Assembly (NCBI GenBank): GCA_023387985.1
Contig: JAEWHC010000006.1
Location: 1 to 64,000 of the forward strand
Direction of reading: 5' to 3'
Length of the DNA: 64,000 nt
From: Bacteroidota bacterium
Lineage (GTDB): Bacteria > Bacteroidota > Bacteroidia > Chitinophagales > Chitinophagaceae
Every line of letters begins with the position of its first letter. Position 1 is the first letter of the stretch. Of this stretch, positions 41,529-50,125 are shown one piece after another. A model generated the notes under the pieces. It was not told where the DNA came from. It saw only the letters and a list, made by a program, of their open reading frames with translations, and searched no databases. The position numbers were made by a program, and so were the translations under genes.

Positions 41529-42212
41529 ATGAAATTCCCGATACTCAGGATAATGATCGGCATAGGGCTTTTCTTCAGCATGAGCTGTGAGGTGCTGGTG
41601 GATGAACAAGATGACCTGCAAACGCCGAAAGAATTTGGGAGCGATAACGCTGCATTGGTTGAAGCAGATGAAGCAGGCATGCCATGGCCACAACGGGAGG
41701 CCACCATTGAGCTGCTGGAGCATGCCCTGAGGCAGGAAATTTATACCGGCGCCTTTTATGCCGGCGCCGCGCAACGGGCCGAAGAAGAAGACGAGGCGGC
41801 GATAGCCATGCTCTTCCGGCAGGCCGCGACTGCAGAAGGCATCTATACGCAAAATCACCTGGACGTACTGCATAAAATGGGCGTGAAAGTAGAAATGGCG
41901 ATCCCGGATGTAGTGATTCGCACCACAGCCGAAAACCTGGAACAGGCCATCGGCCAGGAAGCACTGGAACTAAAAACTACGTTACCAGATTCGTTATTGG
42001 ATATAAACTGGCCGGATTCAAGATTGGCGCTGTTGAGTCTTGAATTTGCCCGCAGAGCGTCAGGCAAACATGAGCGCATGTTCAGGAAGGCCCTGTATTA
42101 TTTAAAACAAAAAGAAAATCCTGCTCCGATTCCGCCGGTATCCTTCAACGAAAAAATAAATGCCCCCAAGTCAAAAATTAAAAAACATTCCATTTACCAT
42201 TTAAAATTTTGA
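41529..42212 (+). CDS. Ferritin-like (rubrerythrin-type) lipoprotein
   Basis: This 227-residue lipoprotein has a lipobox at about residues 17-20 (FSMSC). The mature part is a four-helix bundle in the rubrerythrin/ferritin pattern: LEHALRQEIYTGAFYAGAAQRAEEED, EAAIAMLFRQAATAEGIYTQNHLDVL, TTAENLEQAIGQEALELKTTL and LSLEFARRASGKHERMFRKAL. By my alignment the second-helix ExxH is ExxY (EGIY) and the fourth-helix glutamate is Ser (SGKH), so two of six diiron ligands differ. It may bind metal differently or only shield it. It shares an operon with a DUF2231-like membrane protein, starting four bases after this stop, and follows the putative regulator site. Confidence 0.75.
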   Translation: MKFPILRIMIGIGLFFSMSCEVLVDEQDDLQTPKEFGSDNAALVEADEAGMPWPQREATIELLEHALRQEIYTGAFYAGAAQRAEEEDEAAIAMLFRQAATAEGIYTQNHLDVLHKMGVKVEMAIPDVVIRTTAENLEQAIGQEALELKTTLPDSLLDINWPDSRLALLSLEFARRASGKHERMFRKALYYLKQKENPAPIPPVSFNEKINAPKSKIKKHSIYHLKF

Positions 42213-42216
42213 AATC

Positions 42217-42714
42217 ATGAATGCAACCCATATCCATTTGGCGATCACCCATCTCCCCATTTTTGGCGTACTGCTCGGAACCTTCATTCTCATCTGGGGA
42301 ATGTGGCGTAAAAGTGCGGATATCAAAAACGTTTCTTACGGAATCTACATCATTTCCGCCATTGGCGCCGGAATTGCCTATGCCACCGGTGAAGGCGCGG
42401 AAGATGGCGTGGAAGGCCTGCCCGGTGTTCTTGGCGACCTCATTTCCCGTCATGAGGACTTTGCACAATTTGCCCTCATCAGCATGATTGCGCTGGGCAT
42501 TGTGGCGCTTGCCGCCATGTTTTTGAGCAAACGGGTCAACGCCATTTCCCGGGTTTCCGCTACCGTAGTTTTATTGGTTGCCCTCTTAAGCTTTGGACTT
42601 ATTGGCCGCACAGGTCAACTGGGTGGACAGATCCGGCATACCGAGGTACAGAACGGCATTAGCCAAAATGTTGATGTACAGCAAAATGCCGGGGCTGAGG
42701 AGGACGATGATTAA
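42217..42714 (+). CDS. DUF2231-like membrane protein
   Basis: This 165-residue protein has about four membrane helices and starts with the His-rich segment MNATHIHLAITHLPIFGVLLG, typical of DUF2231. A conserved acidic loop follows helix 2 (GEGAEDGVEG) and His-rich ISRHEDFAQFALISM follows. The C-terminal tail is acidic (NAGAEEDDD) and could face the periplasm. DUF2231 proteins resemble cytochrome-b-type heme-binding helices; heme binding is not proven here. It is translationally coupled to the ferritin-like lipoprotein, four bases away. A strong terminator lies 29 bp after the stop. Confidence 0.75.
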   Translation: MNATHIHLAITHLPIFGVLLGTFILIWGMWRKSADIKNVSYGIYIISAIGAGIAYATGEGAEDGVEGLPGVLGDLISRHEDFAQFALISMIALGIVALAAMFLSKRVNAISRVSATVVLLVALLSFGLIGRTGQLGGQIRHTEVQNGISQNVDVQQNAGAEEDDD

Positions 42715-42742
42715 AAAAATATTGTAAGGTGATGAAAAGAAT

Positions 42743-42770
42743 ACCCTGCCTGGTCTCAGGCGGGGTTTTT
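42743..42770 (+). terminator. Rho-independent terminator of the ferritin-like operon
   Basis: ACCCTGCCTG (42743-42752) and CAGGCGGGGT (42757-42766) form a ten-pair stem (one T-G) with loop GTCT, followed by T5. It ends the operon regulated from 41445. It also rules out a translation start of the following gene at 42729. Confidence 0.92.
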
Positions 42771-42818
42771 CACTTCCGGTCGGCCCACAGTGCTTACCTT
42801 GTATCCAAATTTCAGGGA

Positions 42819-43490
42819 ATGATCAAATCTTCCACTTTCGCTTTTTTGAGCGAACTCAACAAAAACAACAACAAAGAATGGTTTGACGGAAACCGGCAGG
42901 ATTATGAAGCAGCGCGGCAGGATGTGGCGCAATTTGCCGACGCGCTGATTGCCCACCTTGGCCGGTTTGATCCCGCACTTCAACACCTTACAGCGCGTGA
43001 CTGCATGTATCGCATTAACCGCGATATCCGTTTTTCCGCCGATAAAACGCCCTACAAAACCAACTTTGCGGTGTACATGAGCCGCTATGGCAAAAAGGCC
43101 ATGGATGCAGCCGGTTATTACCTGCACATTGAGCCAGGTAAATGCTTTATGGCCGGTGGATTATGGATGCCGCCTTCCCCCCCGCTTCGCAAACTCCGCT
43201 CTGCCATTGATTTTGACTGGACAGCGCTTGATGAGATTCTGAAGGACAAAAATTTCTTCAAAACCTTTGGTGATTTCCAGCGGGATGCAGAAACCATGCT
43301 GCAGCGGCCGCCAAAAGGATATAACGCTGATCATCCCGGCATTGCGTATTTGAAATTAAAAAGCTTCATCATGAAACGTCCGGTTGAGGATGCCTATCTC
43401 CAGGGCATAAACGCAGCCGTTAAACTGGCAAAAGATTTCGCTCTGCTTAAGCCTTTGGTTTATTATCTTAACGAAAATATCCGGGATTAG
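42819..43490 (+). CDS. DUF2461 / TIGR02453 family protein
   Basis: This 223-residue cytosolic protein begins MIKSSTFAFLSELNKNNNKEWFDGNR, the family's opening motif. Other family blocks are DCMYRINRDIRFSADKTPYKTNFAVYMSRYGKK, YYLHIEPGKCFMAGGLWMP and AYLKLKSFIMKRPVEDAYL. The function of DUF2461 is unknown. The start is placed at 42819, after the terminator; the frame is open upstream to 42729, which would put the terminator inside the gene. It is monocistronic. Confidence 0.88.
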   Translation: MIKSSTFAFLSELNKNNNKEWFDGNRQDYEAARQDVAQFADALIAHLGRFDPALQHLTARDCMYRINRDIRFSADKTPYKTNFAVYMSRYGKKAMDAAGYYLHIEPGKCFMAGGLWMPPSPPLRKLRSAIDFDWTALDEILKDKNFFKTFGDFQRDAETMLQRPPKGYNADHPGIAYLKLKSFIMKRPVEDAYLQGINAAVKLAKDFALLKPLVYYLNENIRD

Positions 43491-43497
43491 GATACGG

Positions 43498-43581
43498 TTG
43501 CCAGTGGGCAGTTGGTAGAAGTTGGCAGTGGCGAGTGGGCAGTCCCGATGGATCGGGAGCAGTCCCGAAGAATCGGGAGCA
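43498..43581 (+). repeat. Low-complexity GGCAGT run plus two 20-bp palindromic units
   Basis: A GTTGCCAGTGGGCAGTTGGT run with imperfect seven-base periodicity (43498-43541) is followed by two 20-bp palindromic units at 43542-43561 and 43562-43581. The second unit leads straight into the core repeat copy. Confidence 0.75.
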
Positions 43582-43795
43582 AGGGAGCGAACGGGGAATT
43601 GAGTGAATTTCTCATGCCATTTGAACGCTCGAAAATGCATAAGTTACTTGAATGCCAGGGGAGGCGTTGGCCAGGCAATATCCGCGGAGCGATGATGCTT
43701 GAATTGCCTGTCCCTACCCTACTTCAGGGATTCGGGAACTTTTTTGTAACCTAATTTTGTCAAGAAAAAAAGTTAAGAGAAAAAAATCTACCCTA
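43582..43795 (+). repeat. Modular intergenic repeat, copy 6
   Basis: The left arm is 43582-43652, the core 43653-43696 (with three substitutions against the others), the CCCTACCCTA hairpin has decayed, and the A/T-armed repeat is disrupted (43748-43774). The following 43787-43840 resembles 128-182. It is separated from the 1-6020 cluster by 37 kb, so the family is dispersed rather than tandem. Confidence 0.8.
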
Positions 43796-43949
43796 TTTCT
43801 AATCATTGCGCAGGGTCTCCCTAGCCATTTTATCTTTTGAAACGACTTATTGCACCGAAGTATTGGAGCTCTCGCGCCAGTCATGGCCATTACGGCCAGG
43901 TAATGGCTGACGCGTCGCGTTGCCGGAGGATAAACTCAAGCCCGGCCAG

Positions 43950-43990
43950 TCCCTGCCCAGCCCAAAAGGCTTGTGCTGGCCACCCGACGG
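43950..43990 (+). repeat. CCACCCGACGG-type repeat module
   Basis: CTGCCCAGCCCAAAAGGCTT, followed by GTGCTGGCCACCCGACGG, closely resembles 526-563 (CTGCCCAATCCAAAGTGGCTT and on). A shorter version lies near 13697. It looks like a further module of the same repeat family, lying right of copies 2 and 6. Confidence 0.6.
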
Positions 43991-44057
43991 ATCGGGACCA
44001 CAACCAAACTCTCACCAAATTGTTGTTCTTTTGCGCTGAATTTCAAAAACCCCATTT

Positions 44058-44981
44058 ATGTCGTTGATTGTAGTAGGCACCATGGCTTACGATGCCCTCG
44101 AAACCCCTTTCAGTAAAGTAGAAAGGATTGTTGGGGGCAGCGCAACTTATGCCGCATATTCCGCCAGTTATTTTGTAAAACCCATTTACCAGATCAGCAT
44201 TATCGGAAACGACTTTGACGCTTCCATACTGGCTGACCTGCATGATCGCGGTGTGGTTACTGAAGGCGTGGAACACGTGGCGGACAAACCCAGTTTCTTT
44301 TGGAGCGGAAAGTACCACCTGGACATGAATACCCGCGATACGCTGATCACCGACCTGAATGTGCTGGCCGATTTCAACCCCCAGGTACCTCAAAGCTACC
44401 AGGGCGCGGATTATTTGCTGCTCGGAAACCTCATGCCCAAACTCCAGCGCCAGGTTATTGACCAATTGCAGGAACGCCCCAAACTGGTTATGCTGGATAC
44501 CATGAATTTCTGGATGGAAACCGCCTGGGAAGACCTGATGGAAAACCTCGGGATGATCGATGTGTTGCTGGTAAACGACAGCGAAGCCCGGCAGCTGTCC
44601 AACGAATACAGCCTGGTAAAAGCCGCGTACAAGATTATGGAAATGGGTCCCCGTTTCCTGGTGATTAAAAAAGGGGAACATGGCGCGTTGCTGTTTCATG
44701 AAGAAAAAGTATTTTATGCGCCTGCGCTTCCGCTTGAGGATGTTTTTGACCCAACCGGAGCTGGGGATACCTTTGCCGGCGGCTTTGCAGGATACCTGGC
44801 CAAAACCGGCGATATAAGTTTCGAGAACATGAAAACGGCGATTATTGTAGGCAGCGCCATGGCAAGTTTCGCCGTGGAAAAATTTGGGCCGCAACGTTTA
44901 TTGAATCTGCAGCGCTCTGAAATTGAAGACCGCTTCCACAAATTCGAACAGCTCGTGCAATTTGATGGAATCGTGGATTAA
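44058..44981 (+). CDS. PfkB family carbohydrate or nucleoside kinase
   Basis: This 307-residue cytosolic kinase of the ribokinase fold has the N-terminal motif ERIVGGSATYAAYSASYF (the PfkB glycine region) and the catalytic block DPTGAGDTFAGGFAGYLAKTG, whose Asp is the general base. ATP-binding residues lie around LVIKKGEHGALL. The subfamily is close to bacterial proteins annotated as sugar or adenosine kinases; the substrate is unknown. The gene lies after repeat copy 6 and stands alone. Its length is normal. Confidence 0.88.
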   Translation: MSLIVVGTMAYDALETPFSKVERIVGGSATYAAYSASYFVKPIYQISIIGNDFDASILADLHDRGVVTEGVEHVADKPSFFWSGKYHLDMNTRDTLITDLNVLADFNPQVPQSYQGADYLLLGNLMPKLQRQVIDQLQERPKLVMLDTMNFWMETAWEDLMENLGMIDVLLVNDSEARQLSNEYSLVKAAYKIMEMGPRFLVIKKGEHGALLFHEEKVFYAPALPLEDVFDPTGAGDTFAGGFAGYLAKTGDISFENMKTAIIVGSAMASFAVEKFGPQRLLNLQRSEIEDRFHKFEQLVQFDGIVD

Positions 44982-45599
44982 GCGGGGCCAATCAACATGC
45001 TGCATTGCAGGCGATAGATATTGCTGTTTTAAAGGAGAAAACTTTACACGACCAAAGCGATATTAATCAATGGCATTATGCCTGGCCATCCTATTTATTT
45101 CATTACCGTTTATCGTCAAATTCCCGTCGTTCATTAAAATTCCTGAATTTACCGGCCGGGAGGGCTTGATTTTTACATTAACAAATATTAGATTTGTATA
45201 CACACCAGATTATTTACTTATCGTATTTAATTATTTTTTTAACGCCTCAAACACCATCCTTAAATACCCGCATTTCGATGTTATTGACAATTGATTTGAA
45301 TCCGGCAAAGGTTCAATTTTAAAAATATTGCACTTGAATTGTTTAGTTCTATTCGCTGCCCCCGTTCCCGGGGGTAGCCACTTTAAGCAATGGCCGGGCA
45401 AAATCAACTGCTGTTTTTGGCAAATTCTTTCCAGCAGGCAACAGGGTTCATGAACACGAAAAGCACCTTCGAAAAATATACTTCAGCAACCAGATGGGAT
45501 CTTGAATTTTTCCGCAAGGCTGCCACATTCTTTGAATTAAACCATGAGTTAATCCACAAATTAAATATTGCATCGCCCGCCATAAATTTGTACCTCTTC
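44982..45599. other. AT-rich intergenic gap with a possible promoter
   Basis: This 600-bp stretch is markedly richer in A and T than its neighbours. No supported gene is present; a 74-residue hydrophobic frame at 45070-45294 lacks any family feature. A TTG (45166-45168), 20-base spacer and TAGATTTG (45189-45196) form a plausible promoter, but only a long leader or a small RNA could be made from it. An exact -7 box at 45583-45590 serves the next gene. Confidence 0.4.
45583..45590 (+). promoter_or_regulatory. -7 promoter box for the phosphoesterase gene
   Basis: TAAATTTG is an exact TAnnTTTG box, ending nine bases before the ATG at 45600. A second ATG at 45612 lies 21 bases downstream. No TTTG is present at the standard -33 spacing. 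Confidence 0.5.
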
Positions 45600-46445
45600 A
45601 TGAATATCATTATGAAACTCACGCTGTATTTCATTTCCCTGGCTTTGGTCATTTCAGGTTGCTCGGTAAACAAGACAACAGGTTCTGCATTTCAGATCAT
45701 CCAGATGACAGATACGCAATTTGGTTTTTATAGCAATGACCAAAGCTATCAACAGGAAACAGCAAATTATACCCGTGCAATAAAAGCGGCCAATAAAATA
45801 AAACCGGATTTTGTGATCGTAACCGGAGACCTCGTAAATAAACCGTTCGACAAAGCGCAGATTGCCGAATACAAACGCATTTCTTCAATGCTTGAAAACA
45901 TTCCCGTTCATCATGTGCCAGGCAATCATGACGTGGGTAATGAGCCAGACCGTATAGCTATTTTAAAATACCGGCAGGAGTTTGGAATGGATTATTACAG
46001 CATCCGGCACAAGACCCTTTACGCCATTGTACTCAACTCCCTATATCTCCATAAGCCTGGAAACATTCAGGCCCTGGCAGCCGCCCAGGAAAAATGGCTT
46101 GAAGAAGAATTGTCAAAAGCCCATGCGGCCGGTTATCAACATAAGATCATTTTCCTGCATCATCCACTTTTCCTGACTTCTGCGCATGAGGCCGATGGTT
46201 ATTTTACCATACCCACAGCAACCCGAGAAAAGTACCTGCGCCTTTTTTCCGCTTTCAACATCTCGCATGTATTCGCGGGCCATTACCATCAAAATGCATT
46301 TGGAAAATACGGCAACCTGGAGATGGTAACCAGCGGACCGGTAGGCAAGCCGCTTGGTGAAGGGTTTTCCGGTTACCGCGTAATCCGGTTTTCGGCTTCA
46401 GGCATTACACATGAATTTATACCTCTTGACCCGCCTGCAGAATAA
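45600..46445 (+). CDS. Metallophosphoesterase lipoprotein
   Basis: This 281-residue lipoprotein (or 277 from the ATG at 45612) has a lipobox VISGC after a hydrophobic signal. The calcineurin-like phosphoesterase motifs are TDTQFGF (usual DxH with Gln in place of His), VTGDLVNKP, VPGNHDVG, FLHHPLF and FAGHYHQNAFGKYGN. The two metals are bound by these Asp, Asn and His residues. The substrate could be a phosphodiester or a cell-surface glycerophospholipid derivative. The upstream reading frame continues to 45390, but a -7 box at 45583 supports the start at 45600. It stands alone. Confidence 0.85.
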   Translation: MNIIMKLTLYFISLALVISGCSVNKTTGSAFQIIQMTDTQFGFYSNDQSYQQETANYTRAIKAANKIKPDFVIVTGDLVNKPFDKAQIAEYKRISSMLENIPVHHVPGNHDVGNEPDRIAILKYRQEFGMDYYSIRHKTLYAIVLNSLYLHKPGNIQALAAAQEKWLEEELSKAHAAGYQHKIIFLHHPLFLTSAHEADGYFTIPTATREKYLRLFSAFNISHVFAGHYHQNAFGKYGNLEMVTSGPVGKPLGEGFSGYRVIRFSASGITHEFIPLDPPAE

Positions 46446-46623
46446 TTGGCTGCATTCCCATCCTCCCTGCTGTATGCTTCATCGTTATTCTTTATGCCCT
46501 TAAACGGGCTTATTGTTTTGAAGCGATGCCCGAATAAATTCATGAACTTCCTGAAGCCAGCTGTATTTGATTGGTATATTTTTTGGAAGTTGTCTTTCGA
46601 TTGCGAATCCTAAAATTATTTCT

Positions 46624-47286
46624 ATGGCAAAAACAACGAAAGCCACAGCCTCCCAATCCACAAAAAAAACGGCAACAAAATCAACAACAACTAAAGCGGC
46701 CGCTACCAAAAAAGTTTCTCCTGAAAAAGCAGCAGCAAAATCCACTGGAAAAGGCTCCGCTTTAACACCGGCTGACAAAAAAAATTCATCCCCGGCGGTT
46801 GCAGCGAAGAAAAAAACTGTACCGGCGAAAGTTGCTCCGAAAAAATCGGGAGTTGAAAATACAACGCCTTCAAAAGCGGCCAAGGCTCCGTTAAAGCCGG
46901 CACCAGCAAAAACGGCGACTAAGAGATCTTCATCTTCGGATGAAAACGGAAAGAAGAAAACCATCTCCGCTAAAGCAACAACCAGGAAGCCTCTACCTGC
47001 CAGGCGAGCAGCCGGCAACACAAAAAAAGCCGGGGAAAAAACAGCAAAGGCTGAAAAAACCACCCGGAGAACTGCTAAAGCAACCACTTCACCGGCTACT
47101 GAAAATGCGATCCCGCAGCAGGATACTGCTTTGACGGCGGGTCGGCTTCAAAATACGGAAGGCCATGCACCCATTCCCCATGACCTCCTGGAAACGCATG
47201 CCGATCCTTTACCCAATTCCGGCGGCCTGCCTCAGGGTAAAATGTCGAATAAACCCATTGGCAAAAAGAATACGATGGTTAAATGA
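46624..47286 (+). CDS. Histone H1-like Lys/Ala-rich protein
   Basis: This protein of about 220 residues is low-complexity basic over the first 160 residues, with repeats such as KTTKATAS, KSTTTKAAATKK and KAAKAPLKPAPAKTATK, rich in Lys, Ala, Thr and Pro. It resembles bacterial H1-like (HctB, AlgP-type) DNA-binding tails. The last 60 residues differ: they are neutral, with EGHAPIPHDLLETHADPLPNSGGLPQGKM, and could be a separate peptide motif. The start at 46624 (MAKTTKATAS) fits an H1-like N-terminus; a TTG-started extension is less likely. Nucleoid compaction is an inference from composition. Confidence 0.65.
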   Translation: MAKTTKATASQSTKKTATKSTTTKAAATKKVSPEKAAAKSTGKGSALTPADKKNSSPAVAAKKKTVPAKVAPKKSGVENTTPSKAAKAPLKPAPAKTATKRSSSSDENGKKKTISAKATTRKPLPARRAAGNTKKAGEKTAKAEKTTRRTAKATTSPATENAIPQQDTALTAGRLQNTEGHAPIPHDLLETHADPLPNSGGLPQGKMSNKPIGKKNTMVK

Positions 47287-47686
47287 TGCCTTGCGGGTTT
47301 CCATCCTGCTGCTCGCGGGGCGCATATACCGAAGGGAGTGCCATGCGCATGAAGAAAACATCTTGGACTCAGACATGTGCATGACAGGCTGATACCACAT
47401 AACCCTGGCCAAATAAAGCGAGTTGTTGGGAAGCATGAAGAACATCAGGCCTCACTACATTTTACCCCTCCGGTTACCGCGGCGGTCATCCTATCCAGGT
47501 TCTGGCCGTTTAGCCCGCGGGCAAATACATGCCCTTCCATAAAAATTTGACGGTCCCATTTTCTCCGCGGGCTCCTTCACCTGGCTGATTAAAACAAAAA
47601 ATATAAATAACCAGGTAAGTTCCTTAAACCACTCCATTTGAATTAATTTTATTCCCCTTAATGGGCGGGTTGTCGCCCCTGATCTC
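47287..47686. other. Intergenic gap without a supported gene
   Basis: About 400 bp. A minus-strand frame (47491-47637) could give a 48-residue one-helix peptide (MEWFKELTWLFIFFVLISQ), but there is no promoter or homology to support it. No repeats or terminators were seen. Confidence 0.3.
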
Positions 47687-50125
47687 ATGAAATACCGGAT
47701 CTTACCGTTCATCTTTCTATTTTACTTTGCTATAGATGCGGCCGCGCAGGTTGCGCCACCGCCCAGGGAGGCAGAGGCCGTTCGCTATGAAGCGGCCAAA
47801 ATCCATATTGATGGAGAACTTGATGAGGAGGCATGGAAGAACGCCACTGTGCTGGATAATTTTATTGAACACAAACCGCGTTTCGGCATGCCTGAAAACC
47901 CGGCCAATAAAACGCTTGTATATATTCTTTATGATGATGAGGCGCTGTATGTGGGCGGTTATTGCCATTTTACCCGGGACAGTATTACCGCTGAGCTGGT
48001 TGGCCGGGACCATGGAGGAAATAATGACCACATCGGTATCTTCCTCGATACGTATAACGATAAGATCAACGGTGTGGGTTTTATCGTCACTCCGCTTGGC
48101 GAACAATTTGATGCCCGCTATTCTGCTGACGAAAATGGTACCGATGAAGATGCCTCCTGGAATGCAGTCTGGACAAGTGAATCGAAAATACATGCCGGTG
48201 GCTGGAGCTTCGAAATGCGTATTCCTTATTCCGCCATTCGCTTCAGTCCCAAAAACAGCACCTGGGGAATTAATGTGATGCGCCGTAACCTGAAAAGCGG
48301 GCAGGAACTGTTCTGGAATCCGGTCAATAATGAAATCAGCGGATTTGTAAACCAATGGGGACTGATCCATGGTCTCCGCGATATCAAACCTCCTTTGAGG
48401 CTTTCGCTCTCGCCTTATTTTTCTGCTTATCTCAATCATTTTCCTTATCATATTGATGGCCTGAGCAATTACAGCACCTCGATCAATGGCGGTGCCGACC
48501 TTAAACTGGGCATCAGCCAGAATTTCACCCTCGACATGACGCTCATTCCCGATTTCGGTCAGGTGCCAAGCGACCGGCTGATCCTGAACCTCTCCCCTTT
48601 TGAGGTGGAATACGATGAAAGAAGGCCATTTTTTATTGAAGGAACAGATTTGTTTGGTAAGGGCGATTTGTTTTACAGCCGCCGCGTGGGCGATGAACCC
48701 ATCAATAAAGACGAGATCGGAGATCAGCTTTCTGAGCATGAACAAATTATCGAAAGCCCGACACAGAGCAAACTGACCAATGCCATTAAATTTTCCGGAC
48801 GCACCAGCCGGGGAACAGGACTTGGATTTTTTAATGCGATTACGCGCCCCATGTATGCGAAGGTACAGGACAGCATTACCGGTGAGATCCGTGAACTGGA
48901 AACCGGGCCGCTGTCCAACTTTAATATTGTTGTTGTGGATCAAAGCCTCAAAAACAACTCATCGGTTTCTTTCATAAATACGAATACGTTAAGAAATGGA
49001 GCTCATCCTGACGCCAATGTAAACGCGGCCATTTACAATATCCGCCTTTTAAAAAACCGATACAGTTTGTACGGAGAGCATTCCCTCAGCAGTGTTTTAA
49101 GGAACAGCACTACATCCAATGGATACAGCCACTCCCTGGGATTTGGAAAAGTGGGTGGGAAATTTACGTTTGAAATTCAACAACAGCTTGCAGATACCCG
49201 CTATGATAAAAATGATCTTGGCATTATGGAATTCAATAATTACCTCGACCACTCTATGCGATTTGGATATAAAATATTGAAGCCAAGAAGTTTTTACAAT
49301 AGCCTTTACTTTGAATTTGATTCAGACCTCAGCCACCGGTTCAGCGATAAATATTTACGTGAAATTGAATTTACGATTGAGGCCGATGTGGTTTTCAAAA
49401 ACCTGTGGAGCATGTACAGCAGTGTGGAATATTCTCCGCAAAACAATGATTTCTATGAACCCCGCGTTGAGGATAAAATATTCAAGCGCGGTAAACGGAT
49501 GGAATTCGGAATTTATGTGGATGGAAATAATGCAAAAAAATATGTTCCGGAATTTTCTTTTACGCAATCAAACAGAGAAGTGTTCAACGGGCGCAGTTTT
49601 CATTTCGGTTTTGAACAACGCTACAAATTCAACCAGAAACTCGCGGCGGGTACGGATTTCCGCATCAATACCAGCAAAAACGAGGCAGGGTTCGCAAGGG
49701 TTTTAAATAATGACCACATTATTTTCAGCCGGCGTGACCGTTTTACCACAGAAAATTCGCTGGAATTAAAATACAATTTCAGCAAGCGTATGGGCATGGA
49801 TATTGGTTTGAGACATTACTGGAGCCAGGTAAAACCCAAACAATATTATTTATTGCAGGATGATGGCCATCTCAACCCGAATACTTCCTACAATGAAAAC
49901 CATAACATTAATTTGAATCTTTTTAATGTGGATTGGGTTGCCTTCTGGGAATTCAGGCCAGGGAGTTTTTTAAACGTGGTCTGGAAAAATTCCATCAGTG
50001 ACCGCAATCAAAATACCCGTTTTTCTTATTTCAAAAATCTGGACCATACCCTCAGTAGTGATCAGAATAATAATTTCTCAATTAAATTGCTTTATTACCT
50101 CGATTACCAGGATCTTGTCAGGTAA
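47687..50125 (+). CDS. DUF5916 outer-membrane protein with CBM9-like N-terminal domain
   Basis: This 812-residue secreted protein has a signal peptide (FIFLFYFAIDAAAQ). A carbohydrate-binding family 9-like domain follows (AKIHIDGELDEEAWKNATVLDNFIE, LYVGGYCHFT, HIGIFLDTYNDKINGVGFIVTPLGEQFDARY, GWSFEMRIPYSAIRFSP). The C-terminal half is DUF5916, a beta-barrel-like domain (LPIYDFGQ-type PDFGQVPSDRLILNLSPFEVEYDERRPFFIEGTDLF). It is an outer-membrane protein of unknown substrate, possibly involved in polysaccharide or glycan binding. It stands alone. Confidence 0.85.
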   Translation: MKYRILPFIFLFYFAIDAAAQVAPPPREAEAVRYEAAKIHIDGELDEEAWKNATVLDNFIEHKPRFGMPENPANKTLVYILYDDEALYVGGYCHFTRDSITAELVGRDHGGNNDHIGIFLDTYNDKINGVGFIVTPLGEQFDARYSADENGTDEDASWNAVWTSESKIHAGGWSFEMRIPYSAIRFSPKNSTWGINVMRRNLKSGQELFWNPVNNEISGFVNQWGLIHGLRDIKPPLRLSLSPYFSAYLNHFPYHIDGLSNYSTSINGGADLKLGISQNFTLDMTLIPDFGQVPSDRLILNLSPFEVEYDERRPFFIEGTDLFGKGDLFYSRRVGDEPINKDEIGDQLSEHEQIIESPTQSKLTNAIKFSGRTSRGTGLGFFNAITRPMYAKVQDSITGEIRELETGPLSNFNIVVVDQSLKNNSSVSFINTNTLRNGAHPDANVNAAIYNIRLLKNRYSLYGEHSLSSVLRNSTTSNGYSHSLGFGKVGGKFTFEIQQQLADTRYDKNDLGIMEFNNYLDHSMRFGYKILKPRSFYNSLYFEFDSDLSHRFSDKYLREIEFTIEADVVFKNLWSMYSSVEYSPQNNDFYEPRVEDKIFKRGKRMEFGIYVDGNNAKKYVPEFSFTQSNREVFNGRSFHFGFEQRYKFNQKLAAGTDFRINTSKNEAGFARVLNNDHIIFSRRDRFTTENSLELKYNFSKRMGMDIGLRHYWSQVKPKQYYLLQDDGHLNPNTSYNENHNINLNLFNVDWVAFWEFRPGSFLNVVWKNSISDRNQNTRFSYFKNLDHTLSSDQNNNFSIKLLYYLDYQDLVR

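Noticed and set aside
45070..45294. 74-residue hydrophobic frame in the AT-rich gap
   Set aside because: The hydrophobic residues follow from AT-rich codons. No conserved motif.
46496..46509. Terminator after the phosphoesterase (GCCC-TTAAAC-GGGC)
   Set aside because: Only four pairs and an interrupted T run; too weak to call.
47491..47637. 48-residue one-helix peptide on the minus strand
   Set aside because: No promoter box, no terminator and no supporting neighbour.
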